Below, in pieces: positions 1 to 7,710 of a stretch of 14,351 bases of DNA. The translations under genes and the position numbers were made by a program. Positions within the stretch are counted from its first letter, which is position 1. Each line of letters begins with the position of its first letter. The notes beneath the pieces are model-generated. The model did not search any database, was not told where the DNA came from, and saw only the letters and a list, made by a program, of their open reading frames with translations. This DNA is from Arenicella sp. (GTDB lineage Bacteria; Pseudomonadota; Gammaproteobacteria; Arenicellales; Arenicellaceae): NCBI GenBank assembly GCA_023299895.1, contig JALZWI010000174.1:1-14351 (forward strand). The letters run 5' to 3'.

Positions 1-112
1 ATTAATAAATCTTGAGCAAACAACCTCAGCCATCCATCCTTACAATTTTTATTGGGGAAGACTGATTAAAAATAAATCAGCAATTAGCTACAGCCCTACT
101 TTTGCTCTTTAA

Positions 113-1324
113 TTAGACTTGATGAACGTCATTTGGCGGCAAGCATTTAGCTAAAATCAAATAACCAATTACACCAGATATCAGTGAACCAACCAGGATT
201 CCGAGACGCTCATCAAAAAGTGTATTTACACCAACTTCTGCGAAGGCCAGAGACCCTATAAATAGACTCATCGTAAACCCAATACCACATAGCGCACTTG
301 TGCCATACAAAGAAGCCCATGACATATTGCTTGGCATTTTAACAATTCCTAGCCAAATAACCAGGCCACAAAGTGTAAAGATCCCAATCTGTTTACCTAC
401 CACTAAGCCTAAACTAACTCCCAAAGTCACATCATGAAATGCAACATCTGATGTCATACTGACAAAACTAACCCCAGCATTGGCAAAGGCAAATACGGGT
501 AGTACGAAAAATGCGACGATTGAATGTAAGTCATGTTCAAGTGACTTTAATGGTGAAATTCCTGAATTAGATTTGCCCTTAAGCGGAATAAACATCGCGA
601 CTAAAACGCCAGCCAACGTTGCATGAACGCCTGACTTTAATAAACCAATCCAAATAATAATGCCAATAAGGATATAAGGACTTCTCGACTCAACACCGCG
701 GCGATTCATTATATATAAAATCGGAATACTGGCTACAGCCACCATCAAGGCAATAATCGAGAGTTTCGAGGTATAAAATAGTGCGATAATAATGATTGCA
801 CCGATATCATCAAAAATCGCCAAAGAAGTTAAGAAAATTTTCAATGACGTTGGCACCCTAGAGCCAAGTAAACTAAGTACGCCAAGAGCGAATGCAATGT
901 CAGTTGCTGCTGGAATTGCCCAGCCATTTACCGCGACTGGGTCATCAAAATTAAAGACGAGATAAATTAACGCTGGTACTGCCATGCCGCCAATTGCGCC
1001 GACACCTGGCAAGATCAAATTACGCTTGTCTGACAACTCACCTTCGATGAGTTCACGTTTTAATTCCAAGCCGACCAAAAAGAAAAATAAAGCCATCAAG
1101 CCATCATTAATCCAAAGCAATAAAGGCTTAGCGATTTGAAGGCCACCAACCCGAACCTCGACGGGTGTCTCCAATAAAAGATTATAAATAGAGACTAATG
1201 GTGTATTGGCAATAATAATTGCCAATACAGATGTCAGCATTAATAAAATACCACCTGCAGATTCAAGTTTTAAAAAACGGCTAATCGCTGAAGAATCGAC
1301 GGTGCTAGAAACTGGTTCACTCAT
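113..1324 (-). CDS. nhaA: Na+/H+ antiporter NhaA
   Basis: Inner-membrane antiporter that exports Na+ (or Li+) in exchange for protons, giving pH and sodium homeostasis. The 403-residue product is close to the E. coli length of 388 and is hydrophobic throughout, consistent with about 12 membrane segments. Family landmarks are present: the paired aspartates D172-D173 in the segment LAIFDDIGAI (E. coli D163-D164, ion binding), TDIAFALG with D142 (E. coli D133), and GKQIGI with K311 (E. coli K300). FAFANAGVS at 279-287 is also typical. The start codon ATG at 1324-1322 gives an N-terminus slightly longer than E. coli, and no strong Shine-Dalgarno precedes it. It stands alone on the minus strand; no NhaR-type regulator is visible. 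The identification rests on conserved motifs and is very secure; the physiological role is family knowledge. Confidence 0.97.
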   Translation of the reverse strand: MSEPVSSTVDSSAISRFLKLESAGGILLMLTSVLAIIIANTPLVSIYNLLLETPVEVRVGGLQIAKPLLLWINDGLMALFFFLVGLELKRELIEGELSDKRNLILPGVGAIGGMAVPALIYLVFNFDDPVAVNGWAIPAATDIAFALGVLSLLGSRVPTSLKIFLTSLAIFDDIGAIIIIALFYTSKLSIIALMVAVASIPILYIMNRRGVESRSPYILIGIIIWIGLLKSGVHATLAGVLVAMFIPLKGKSNSGISPLKSLEHDLHSIVAFFVLPVFAFANAGVSFVSMTSDVAFHDVTLGVSLGLVVGKQIGIFTLCGLVIWLGIVKMPSNMSWASLYGTSALCGIGFTMSLFIGSLAFAEVGVNTLFDERLGILVGSLISGVIGYLILAKCLPPNDVHQV

Positions 1325-1369
1325 TGGTTTTTGTGTAATTCTGTAAATTAAACTGCATAATATTGATGA

Positions 1370-1543
1370 ATTTTACCTGAAGCCATAAGCAAACATTGTG
1401 AATTTTTAGTGTTATTTTTTTTACTAATTCAAGGCACGACCTTAGAGTTACGCGATATGGAAAACCCTGAATATTCAATCGACAGTTTAGAAACTGCTAG
1501 AGACTCACAAGTCAGTAACTTTGAAACAATGTTGAGTAATTGA
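1370..1543 (+). other. Short open frame, possible gene remnant or spurious
   Basis: A plus-strand frame is open from 1370 to a TGA at 1541-1543, with possible starts GTG 1409 and ATG 1457. The early part is hydrophobic and reads into LLIQGTTLELRD; the tail is polar and acidic (about 28 residues from the ATG). The LLIQGTTL stretch loosely recalls the end of the membrane domain of CPA1-type antiporters (NhaP2/CvrA family), which is suggestive beside nhaA, but the match is far too short to prove homology. No Shine-Dalgarno is evident. It could equally be chance coding in the 233-base gap that also holds the nhaA promoter region and the 3' flank of the next minus-strand gene. Confidence 0.2.
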
Positions 1544-1557
1544 TAGTAATTTTTTCA

Positions 1558-1998
1558 TTATTTTTCTGGCGGAGCAAACATCGCAAATAATTCAGCACCA
1601 GTTAAATTTTGAGTTTTTTCAGAAAAGTTATAATAATGTGGTTTTTCATCAATAAATACCTGCCCTTTAAAGATTAAGTCACCATCTTGGTCAAACAATC
1701 CCACAGGCATGTGATGCGTTTTATTTTCTTTGAGACGATAGAACAAATGCGTGCCGCATTGTTTGCAAAAGCCGCGCTCTGCCCAGTCTGATGAATTGTA
1801 AATAGATATATTTTCTTCGCCGTTAAATTCAACGGCTGCACCGCATTGTATTTCAACAAACGGGCCACCGCCCCATTTACGACAGCTATTGCAATGGCAT
1901 GCTCCAACATGGTTACTGGCTTGTGATGCGATAATCCTTACTGCGCCACATAAGCACCTACCTTCACGTTTTGAATGAGTTTCAGTTGAGTCGATCAT
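1558..1998 (-). CDS. GFA/CENP-V-fold zinc protein (glutathione-dependent formaldehyde-activating enzyme family)
   Basis: A 146-residue cytoplasmic protein of the GFA family. The structural zinc ligands are visible in order: C15 and C17 (CLCGAV), C34, C36 and C39 (CHCNSC) and C78 and C81 (CKQCGTHLFYR). Family members bind two zinc ions in this arrangement. The prototype Gfa of Paracoccus was reported to help condense glutathione with formaldehyde, but most small homologues have unknown substrates, so no reaction is assigned. The ATG at 1998-1996 is supported by a good Shine-Dalgarno (GAGGTG, 2008-2003). It lies between nhaA and htpX on the same strand but is separated from htpX by a strong terminator, so it probably has its own promoter. 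Confidence 0.9.
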   Translation of the reverse strand: MIDSTETHSKREGRCLCGAVRIIASQASNHVGACHCNSCRKWGGGPFVEIQCGAAVEFNGEENISIYNSSDWAERGFCKQCGTHLFYRLKENKTHHMPVGLFDQDGDLIFKGQVFIDEKPHYYNFSEKTQNLTGAELFAMFAPPEK

Positions 1999-2002
1999 AG
2001 CT

Positions 2003-2008
2003 CACCTC
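2003..2008 (-). promoter_or_regulatory. Shine-Dalgarno of the GFA-family gene
   Basis: On the minus strand the bases read GAGGTG, 4 nt before the ATG at 1998. This fixes the start of the GFA-family gene. Confidence 0.75.
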
Positions 2009-2065
2009 TTTAGTAGTTCAAATGCACTCTGTTTCTTTTTCCCTCAAAAGGCTACGACTCTTGAA

Positions 2066-2108
2066 TATAAAAAGGTATGCAGACGACTTGTTTGCATACC
2101 TTTTTATA
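2066..2108 (-). terminator. Rho-independent terminator of htpX (symmetrical, could act both ways)
   Basis: Positions 2066-2081 (TATAAAAAGGTATGCA) and 2093-2108 are exact reverse complements, giving a perfect 16-bp stem around an 11-nt loop (2082-2092). The outer arms are A-rich and T-rich, so each strand has a U-run in its 3' arm. It begins 16 bases past the htpX stop on the minus strand and lies 67 bases upstream of the GFA gene start, so its main job is probably to end htpX transcription and insulate the GFA gene. Confidence 0.9.
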
Positions 2109-2123
2109 CATTAAACAAAAGTA

Positions 2124-2963
2124 CTAGCGATTGCGCAACGCAGCAATTCGATCATCTAACGGCGGATGGGTTGAGAACATTTTCTTAACACCACTATTAA
2201 TACCAAATGCCGCTAGTTGCTTTGGTAACTCGCCAGATTGACCCATTTTGAGACGCTCTAAAGCGTTGATCATGTTTTGTGAAGATGAATATTTAGCGCC
2301 ACCTTCATCTGCTTTAAATTCACGAATACGGCTAAAGTAAGCAACGACGATACTAGCTAAAAATCCAAACACTATTTGGCCGCCAAAGTAACCAACATAA
2401 TACCCCATACCACGACCATTACGGTCAATCGCCATGGCTAAGGCACGAGCAAGAATCAGTACAAAAGTATTCACGACTCCTTGAATAAGGGTTAATGTGA
2501 TCATGTCGCCATTCGCAACGTGAGCAATTTCATGGCCCATTACTGCTTCGGCTTCTTCACGAGTCATGTTTTCTAACAAGCCAGTGCTGACAGCTACTAG
2601 AGCATTATTTTTATTAGCGCCTGTGGCAAAGGCGTTCATATCAGGTGTAGAGAAAATACCAACTTCGGGCATGCCGATATCCGCTTCTCTCGCTTGACGC
2701 TCGACAGTACGAAGAAGCCATTCTTCTGTTTCATTTTTCGGTTGATCAATTATTTGTACACCAGCACTGCGTTTTGCCATTGATTTAGACATTAATAACG
2801 AGATAATTGATCCGCCAAAACCAAGTAAGACAGCAAAAATAAGAAAACTAGTATTCTGATTCCTTAACTCAGGCGGCAACAATGGCATAACAATCGCTAA
2901 AACGATTGATAACACAATCATAATTGCAAAGTTAGTGGCTAAAAAATATAAAATTCGTCTCAC
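2124..2963 (-). CDS. htpX: Membrane zinc metalloprotease HtpX (M48 family)
   Basis: Inner-membrane protease that degrades misfolded membrane proteins, acting alongside FtsH in envelope quality control. The 279 residues are close to the E. coli length of 293. Two N-terminal membrane segments (about 7-28 and 38-60) precede the catalytic part. The zinc site is GHEIAHVANGD, with H144, E145 and H148, plus the downstream glutamate E215 in SRIREFKADEGG. Two further hydrophobic segments lie at about 158-180 and 188-212. The start is GTG at 2963-2961, chosen because the product begins MRRILYFLATN like its homologues and AGAGGA sits 8 nt upstream. A near-consensus sigma-32 promoter lies upstream and a strong terminator follows, so it is probably a single-gene transcript induced by heat shock. 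Confidence 0.97.
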   Translation of the reverse strand: MRRILYFLATNFAIMIVLSIVLAIVMPLLPPELRNQNTSFLIFAVLLGFGGSIISLLMSKSMAKRSAGVQIIDQPKNETEEWLLRTVERQAREADIGMPEVGIFSTPDMNAFATGANKNNALVAVSTGLLENMTREEAEAVMGHEIAHVANGDMITLTLIQGVVNTFVLILARALAMAIDRNGRGMGYYVGYFGGQIVFGFLASIVVAYFSRIREFKADEGGAKYSSSQNMINALERLKMGQSGELPKQLAAFGINSGVKKMFSTHPPLDDRIAALRNR

Positions 2964-2971
2964 AAGTTTGA

Positions 2972-2977
2972 TCCTCT
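2972..2977 (-). promoter_or_regulatory. Shine-Dalgarno that sets the htpX GTG start
   Basis: AGAGGA on the minus strand, 8 nt before the GTG at 2963. It supports the GTG as the real htpX start. Confidence 0.7.
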
Positions 2978-2996
2978 AAATATTAAGATGTCTATA

Positions 2997-3025
2997 ATAT
3001 GGGGATAAATAATAATTGATTCAAG
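2997..3025 (-). promoter_or_regulatory. Sigma-32 (RpoH) heat-shock promoter of htpX
   Basis: On the minus strand CTTGAA (3025-3020) is followed after 15 nt by CCCCATAT (3004-2997). Both match the E. coli sigma-32 consensus (CTTGAA and CCCCATnT), with a spacing inside the usual range. Transcription would start near 2990, giving a leader of roughly 27 nt before the GTG of htpX. HtpX is a known heat-shock protein in E. coli, so motif and gene agree. The motif is seen directly; its activity is inferred. Confidence 0.85.
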
Positions 3026-3109
3026 ACAAGAAAATATGACTTTTGTATCATAAAGTTAACTTTTTCGTTTAAATATCAACAACTGTCAGCTTACTTAGAA
3101 TAAATAATC

Positions 3110-3565
3110 ATGTTTAAAGCACTCCAAGACCTGTTTCAGCAATCTACGTCGAGTTATTCAAAAGACCAAACTTTGGACGTTAAATTAGCTGCCGCTACCC
3201 TTATGTTTGAATTAATTCGCTCCGACGGACGAATCGATGACTTAGAAACAGCGCAAATGAAAGCACTTTTACGTAAACAATTTGAATTGAGTCAAGTTGC
3301 CAGCGATGCCTTATTCGAACTTTCGGAACAAAACGCCAAAGATGCAATTAGTTTGTATGAATTTACTCGCGAAATTTGCGATAACTGGGATAACGAAAAA
3401 CGCGTAAAATTACTTGAAAATTTATGGCTATTGGCTCTCAGCGATGACGTGATAGATCCACATGAACGACACTTGGTACGTAAAGTCGCTGGTTTGTTGT
3501 ATCTCAATGAATCTCAAATTATTCAGTCGAGAGAGCGCGCTAAACAGCGTCTAGAATCACAATAG
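3110..3565 (+). CDS. TerB-domain protein (tellurite-resistance TerB-like)
   Basis: A 151-residue, mostly helical cytoplasmic protein of the TerB-like family. Two internally similar acidic segments are visible, RSDGRIDDLETAQM (37-50) and SDDVIDPHERHLV (111-123), each a D-x-x-ID-x-x-E type turn feeding a helix, as in the TerB fold, where acidic residues can bind metal. No signal peptide or membrane segment is present. No other ter gene (terC, terD, terZ) is nearby, so a tellurite phenotype should not be assumed; stand-alone TerB proteins are common in gammaproteobacteria and poorly understood. It is divergent from htpX with a 146-base shared upstream region. The ATG at 3110 has only a weak ribosome-binding site. 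Confidence 0.88.
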   Translation: MFKALQDLFQQSTSSYSKDQTLDVKLAAATLMFELIRSDGRIDDLETAQMKALLRKQFELSQVASDALFELSEQNAKDAISLYEFTREICDNWDNEKRVKLLENLWLLALSDDVIDPHERHLVRKVAGLLYLNESQIIQSRERAKQRLESQ

Positions 3566-3676
3566 GCACTTTAATTCGGGATGCGCTCTAGGCCGTTCGT
3601 AATAAGTTCTGGCAATAACAACCCTCAGACTCTAAAATCAATCTCAAAAGATAATAAAACCAAGGTCACCACTTTA

Positions 3677-3682
3677 AAGGAG
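3677..3682 (+). promoter_or_regulatory. Strong Shine-Dalgarno of the TRAP dctP gene
   Basis: AAGGAG lies 7 nt before the ATG at 3690. It is the strongest ribosome site in the window and suits a highly expressed binding protein. Confidence 0.8.
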
Positions 3683-3689
3683 AACCTCA

Positions 3690-4802
3690 ATGAAACACAT
3701 ATTGACTTTGATAATGGCATGCTCATTGTTTGCCTGTTCAGATAATGGCAATAATACTACGACAATAACTGACTCAGTTGCGAGTGCAAATTCTACTGAA
3801 CCACAAGAAGTCATTAAACTCAAGTTAGCGCATGGTTGGCCTACTGATTTCCCGCTGTTCGGAACTTCTGTTAATGAATATGCCGACCTAGTTGCGCAAA
3901 TGTCAGATGGCCGTATTGAAATTAGTATTGATAGTACCAATAAGCACAAATCGGCTTTCGGTATTTTTGATTTTGTCAAAAGTGGACAATACGACATTGG
4001 ACAATCAGCATCGTATTATTATGGTGGCAAAGACCCTGACACCCTCTTCTTTGCATCAATGCCATTCAGTATGACGACGATTGAACAAACGGCTTGGTTT
4101 TATGAAGGTGGCGGTCTAGAACTTGCCAACGAGGTTTTCGATAAACACAATATCGAAGTTGCGCTAGGTGGTAATACCGGCATGCAAATGGGTGGATGGT
4201 TTCGTAAAGAAATTAATACTGTCGAAGATTTGAATGGGTTAAAAATTCGTATCCCTGGTTTTGGTGGCAAAGTTATGGCGGGCGTTGGTGCGGTGCCAAC
4301 TAATATTCCAGGTGGTGAGCTCTATCAAGCATTAGAGCGTGGCACTATTGATGCCCTGGAATGGGTAGCACCAAGCCTTGATCTGCGAATGGGCTTTCAT
4401 AAAATCGCCCCGTATTACTATACTGGCTGGCATGAGCCTGGTACTGAATTAATGTACTTTTTCAATAAAGATATGATGGCAAAATTACCTACTTGGGCAC
4501 AATCTATATTACGCAATTCTGCTCGATTAACCGCTTATGATATGAGCACTGAAACCTTTGCATCGAATGTTGATAACTGGGATACCATTGCAACCAATTT
4601 CCCTGATGTAAAGGTTAAAGAGTTTCCCACTGAAGTTATGCAAGCATTGCAACAATCAAATGACAAGTTACTTGATTCAGAGTCACAACGTAGTCCAATT
4701 GCTAAAAAAATCATAGAGTCTCGAGCAGAATACTTACGAAAATCGCGAGCATGGTTAAACATAGGTCAACGCGCTTATCTCGATACAGTTTCACCAAATT
4801 AG
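3690..4802 (+). CDS. TRAP transporter solute-binding subunit, TakP/FcbT1-like lipoprotein
   Basis: Periplasmic binding component of a tripartite TRAP transporter, which captures a carboxylate and hands it to the membrane subunits. The 370 residues start with a lipoprotein signal ending in lipobox L13-F14-A15-C16, so it is probably anchored to a membrane instead of floating free. The core carries the DctP signature GGELYQALERGTIDALEW and then a GFHKIAPYYYTGWHEPG region. This arrangement (IDA-x-EW followed by a tyrosine- and tryptophan-rich stretch) resembles the subgroup containing TakP of Rhodobacter sphaeroides, which binds pyruvate and other 2-oxoacids, and FcbT1. The ligand is therefore probably a 2-oxoacid or similar carboxylate, but this is inference. 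First gene of an operon with dctQ (22-nt gap) and dctM. Confidence 0.93.
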   Translation: MKHILTLIMACSLFACSDNGNNTTTITDSVASANSTEPQEVIKLKLAHGWPTDFPLFGTSVNEYADLVAQMSDGRIEISIDSTNKHKSAFGIFDFVKSGQYDIGQSASYYYGGKDPDTLFFASMPFSMTTIEQTAWFYEGGGLELANEVFDKHNIEVALGGNTGMQMGGWFRKEINTVEDLNGLKIRIPGFGGKVMAGVGAVPTNIPGGELYQALERGTIDALEWVAPSLDLRMGFHKIAPYYYTGWHEPGTELMYFFNKDMMAKLPTWAQSILRNSARLTAYDMSTETFASNVDNWDTIATNFPDVKVKEFPTEVMQALQQSNDKLLDSESQRSPIAKKIIESRAEYLRKSRAWLNIGQRAYLDTVSPN

Positions 4803-4824
4803 CTTAACTTAAGAGCTTTTTGCC

Positions 4825-5424
4825 ATGCTTAAAACTCTTGAACAAAGAATAAATCGTTGCACCGATTTATTAGGGTATCTCGCTGCTGCTCTATTGATTT
4901 TACTGGTCATGGTCATGGCCTATAATGTTATTGCTCGATATGTATTCAGTGGTTCATCATTAGGTCTTGAAGAGCTATCGTGGCATTTATATTCGGCTAT
5001 ATTTTTGTTAGGGATTCCGTTTGCTTTGAAAACTGGTTCGCACGTCCGTGTTGATTTACTTTACGATCGTTTTTGCAAAAAAACTCAAGCATTGGTTGAT
5101 TTGATTGGCAGTGTGATTTTTCTAATGCCAGTCTGTTTGGTGGTAATTTGGTCAGGCTGGGAGTTCACCCTCGCCTCGTATGACCTTGGTGCCCAACCTG
5201 ATTCCGTATCTGATTTTTTTCAGCAATTAGTCAGCTCTGGTATAGGGGAAAAATCACAAGATCCTGGCGGCTTGCTGAACCGCTGGATTATTAAGGGTGT
5301 TATACCGCTATCTTTCTTCTTTTTACTATTAAGCTCAGTCGCATTTTTCATTGAACGCCTTAATGTTTTCTTAAGCCTAAAAGAAGGCCAAGAAAAAGGT
5401 CACGATATCAATCCGGTGATTTAA
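4825..5424 (+). CDS. TRAP transporter small membrane subunit (DctQ)
   Basis: Small integral-membrane subunit that pairs with DctM in the TRAP permease. The 199 residues hold four hydrophobic segments (about 16-36, 51-68, 91-113 and 152-172). Motifs typical of DctQ include NVIARYVF and the post-TM2 stretch GSHVRVDLLYDRF. The acidic and glycine-rich insert followed by DPGGLLNRWIIKGVIP is characteristic of the larger DctQ subgroup (COG4665) that accompanies TakP/FcbT1-type binding proteins, which agrees with the upstream gene. Its TAA stop overlaps the dctM ATG by one base (TAATG), indicating translational coupling. Confidence 0.93.
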   Translation: MLKTLEQRINRCTDLLGYLAAALLILLVMVMAYNVIARYVFSGSSLGLEELSWHLYSAIFLLGIPFALKTGSHVRVDLLYDRFCKKTQALVDLIGSVIFLMPVCLVVIWSGWEFTLASYDLGAQPDSVSDFFQQLVSSGIGEKSQDPGGLLNRWIIKGVIPLSFFFLLLSSVAFFIERLNVFLSLKEGQEKGHDINPVI

Positions 5425-6743
5425 TGATTGGCATCTCTATTTTTGTCGTCGCTTTATTGCTCTTGTTGTTCGGCTTTCCAGTTGCCTTCACTTTTGCAGG
5501 CATTGGCATTGCCTTCATTATTCTGTTTGCCGAACCCAGTCAGCTGGCACAAATCCCCTATCGAATATACTCCAACTTTGGCGATAATGGCGAGGGCTTG
5601 GTACTGATGGCTGTGCCGCTGTTTATCTTTATGGGATTAATTTTACAGCGCACCAAACTCGCTGAACAACTGCTCGAATCAATGGGCCAGTTGTTCGGTT
5701 CTTTACGAGGCGGTTTAGCCATATCTACTGTTTTAGTGGGCGCCCTACTTGCTGCATCGACTGGAGTTGTGGGTGCTAGCGTTGTCGCAATGGGATTGAT
5801 TTCGTTGCCGGTTATGTTGCGCCACGGCTATCGTAAAGAACTCGCGACAGGTACGATTGCCGCTTCTGGCACATTAGGTCAAATCATCCCTCCTTCTATC
5901 GTGTTAATTATATTGGGCGATGTCCTTAGCGTACCGGTCGGCGACCTATTTCGCGCAGCACTCGCACCTGGACTGGCTCTAATTGGCGCTTATATTGCCT
6001 ATATCTTGATCTGGAGCTGGATGAGGCCTGAAGACGCACCAGTGATTCCCAGAAATCCTGATCATAATAAAAGCAAAGTTATTTTGAACGCCTTAGTCGC
6101 GGTGCTACCACCATTATTATTGATCCTTGTGGTTCTAGGCTCTATTTTTATAGGTGTGGCTACACCAACCGAATCATCCGCATTGGGATGCGTTGGTGCC
6201 GTGGTGCTCGCTATAATCTACCGTAAATTTTCATTCCACATGCTGTGGGACAGCTCTATCGAAACAGTGAAGATCACTGCAATGGTGTTTGCCGTCCTTT
6301 TAGGTGCTTCGATTTTTTCTATGGGCTTTTCCTATACTGGCGGCGAAGAGCAAGTTGAACATTTACTGCTTAGCATTCCAGGTGACAAATGGGGCTTTTT
6401 GATCTTTACCATGCTGCTTATCACCCTATTAGGATTCTTTTTAGACTACATTGAAATCTCTTACATTGTATTACCGCTTATCTATGTGGTTGTAGATGAA
6501 CTCGGTATCAACATAGTTTGGTTTGCAATTTTAGTCGCAATGAATCTGCAAACCTCGTTCTTGACACCTCCTTTTGGCTTTGCACTGTTTTACCTAAAAG
6601 GAGTTGCGCCAAGCAATGTCAGCACCACCGACATCTATCGTGGTGTTGTGCCCTTTATTTTGATTCAACTGGCGGTATTGTTATCAGTATTGTTCTGCCC
6701 ACATTGGTATGGACTGAGCGCTGAACAAGCTACGCTTTGGTAA
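5424..6743 (+). CDS. TRAP transporter large membrane subunit (DctM)
   Basis: Large permease subunit that moves the substrate across the inner membrane using a sodium gradient. The 439-residue, strongly hydrophobic protein has the expected length for about 12 membrane segments. Recognisable family motifs are ASGTLGQIIPPSIVLIILGD (mid-protein) and GVATPTESSALGCVGA, the conserved TPTE loop of DctM, followed by a C-terminal NLQTSFLTPPFGFALFYLKG. These match the COG4664 subgroup that goes with the preceding dctQ. Start ATG at 5424 overlaps the dctQ stop. The operon carries no adjacent two-component or GntR-type regulator, so its control cannot be read from this window. Confidence 0.95.
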   Translation: MIGISIFVVALLLLLFGFPVAFTFAGIGIAFIILFAEPSQLAQIPYRIYSNFGDNGEGLVLMAVPLFIFMGLILQRTKLAEQLLESMGQLFGSLRGGLAISTVLVGALLAASTGVVGASVVAMGLISLPVMLRHGYRKELATGTIAASGTLGQIIPPSIVLIILGDVLSVPVGDLFRAALAPGLALIGAYIAYILIWSWMRPEDAPVIPRNPDHNKSKVILNALVAVLPPLLLILVVLGSIFIGVATPTESSALGCVGAVVLAIIYRKFSFHMLWDSSIETVKITAMVFAVLLGASIFSMGFSYTGGEEQVEHLLLSIPGDKWGFLIFTMLLITLLGFFLDYIEISYIVLPLIYVVVDELGINIVWFAILVAMNLQTSFLTPPFGFALFYLKGVAPSNVSTTDIYRGVVPFILIQLAVLLSVLFCPHWYGLSAEQATLW

Positions 6744-6748
6744 TAATC

Positions 6749-7228
6749 ATGCCAAACAAACGTATTTTTTATTTTTTAAGTGTCTTTTTTGCTCTTATTG
6801 CAAATGCCAACGCAGTTGACTATCCCAAAGGCCATCAAGCGTTGGAGGTTTTTGATGCACAAGGTATGGAAGCCACACCACAGTGGGTAATGTTCTGGAT
6901 TATATTTATGGTGGCAAATTTTGCTGCCGGCTTATTTTTTATTCGACGACACCCGATCGCACGTTGGGTTGTCGGCAGCTTTATAGCGGGAATGCTTGCG
7001 CTGAGTATTTCTGAGGTTTTAGGCATTGTCCAGTTATCCGGATTTATTGCTTTATTACACCTTGTTTTTTGGTCACCAGCTCTGTATCAGCTATTAACAA
7101 AACGGCCATTTCTAACTAAAAAAAGAACGGTTTTCTCAATTTGGTCTGCCGTCATCACCCTGGTAATATTGCTTTCGTTTGTGTTTGATATACGCGACTC
7201 TATTATTTACTTAAATCATATTTTTTAA
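6749..7228 (+). CDS. Small membrane protein of unknown function following the TRAP operon
   Basis: About 159 residues beginning MPNKRIFYFLSVFF, with a likely signal peptide cleaved after ANANA and then four hydrophobic segments (about 44-64, 72-92, 95-113 and 127-147). I do not recognise the family. The ATG at 6749 lies 5 nt after the dctM stop, so it is probably the last gene of the TRAP operon; an upstream TTG at 6737 would add four residues and overlap dctM but looks less likely. Co-transcription suggests a link to the transporter (for example as an accessory subunit or a modifier of the membrane), but nothing in the sequence shows it. A transcript end is expected in 7229-7360, though no clear terminator is visible there. 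Confidence 0.8.
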   Translation: MPNKRIFYFLSVFFALIANANAVDYPKGHQALEVFDAQGMEATPQWVMFWIIFMVANFAAGLFFIRRHPIARWVVGSFIAGMLALSISEVLGIVQLSGFIALLHLVFWSPALYQLLTKRPFLTKKRTVFSIWSAVITLVILLSFVFDIRDSIIYLNHIF

Positions 7229-7360
7229 CGACCTTATATATCCCTTTAAAAAGGTTTATTTCTAACCCTAGTTGGGGCATCATAGCGTCGAAATTAAGGC
7301 TTGAACCAACAACCTTAAACAATAGAGTTATATTTTAAAATTATAAAGGTAAACAGCTAA

Positions 7361-7582
7361 GTGGCTAAAGAAGATCAAATTGAAATGGAAGGCACCGTAA
7401 TTGATGCCCTACCAAATACCGAGTTTAAAGTTGAACTCGAAAATGGACACGTTGTGCATGCACACATCTCGGGTAAAATGCGTAAGAACTACATTCGAAT
7501 TCTACGTGGAGATCGAGTGATGGTAGAACTAACTCCTTACGATTTAACCAAAGGGCGAATTACCTACCGTAATCGTACTTAG
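7361..7582 (+). CDS. infA: Translation initiation factor IF-1
   Basis: Cytoplasmic initiation factor that binds the A site of the 30S subunit and cooperates with IF-2 and IF-3. The 73-residue single OB-fold protein is nearly identical to E. coli IF-1 in the central stretch [20 protein letters not shown] and keeps [10 protein letters not shown] and [13 protein letters not shown]. The start is GTG at 7361, which restores the conserved N-terminus [17 protein letters not shown] about 11 nt upstream is a moderate ribosome site. It stands alone between the TRAP operon and lexA. Confidence 0.98.
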   Translation: MAKEDQIEMEGTVIDALPNTEFKVELENGHVVHAHISGKMRKNYIRILRGDRVMVELTPYDLTKGRITYRNRT

Positions 7583-7658
7583 TACCGTTTCTTATTTACA
7601 ACTCAAGGATTGAGTACCAATACATAAGTTAACAGCTTAATAATTAGACTTAAGATAG

Positions 7659-7689
7659 CTGTATAAAAAAACACTGTACATAAAATCAG
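7659..7689 (+). promoter_or_regulatory. Two adjoining SOS (LexA) boxes upstream of lexA
   Basis: The gammaproteobacterial SOS box is CTGT-N8-ACAG. Two near matches share one base here. The first is CTGTATAAAAAAACAC (7659-7674), one mismatch in the right half. The second is CTGTACATAAAATCAG (7674-7689), also one mismatch. Both have the expected 8-base AT-rich spacer and lie just upstream of the lexA ATG at 7711, consistent with autoregulation; E. coli lexA also has two boxes. A possible promoter overlaps them: TTAACA (7629-7634), 16 bases, TAAGAT (7651-7656). The promoter call is weak. Confidence 0.75.
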
Positions 7690-7710
7690 CTTACTGATAT
7701 ATTCAGTGTC

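Noticed and set aside
71..99. Inverted repeat CTGATT/AATCAG downstream of nhaA
   Set aside because: A short stem without a clear U-tract; I could not support it as the nhaA terminator.
3110..3565. A tellurite-resistance operon
   Set aside because: Only one TerB-domain gene is present and no other ter genes flank it.
7601..7615. Hairpin ACTCAA-gga-TTGAGT after infA
   Set aside because: Only a 6-bp stem with no T-run; not convincing as a terminator.
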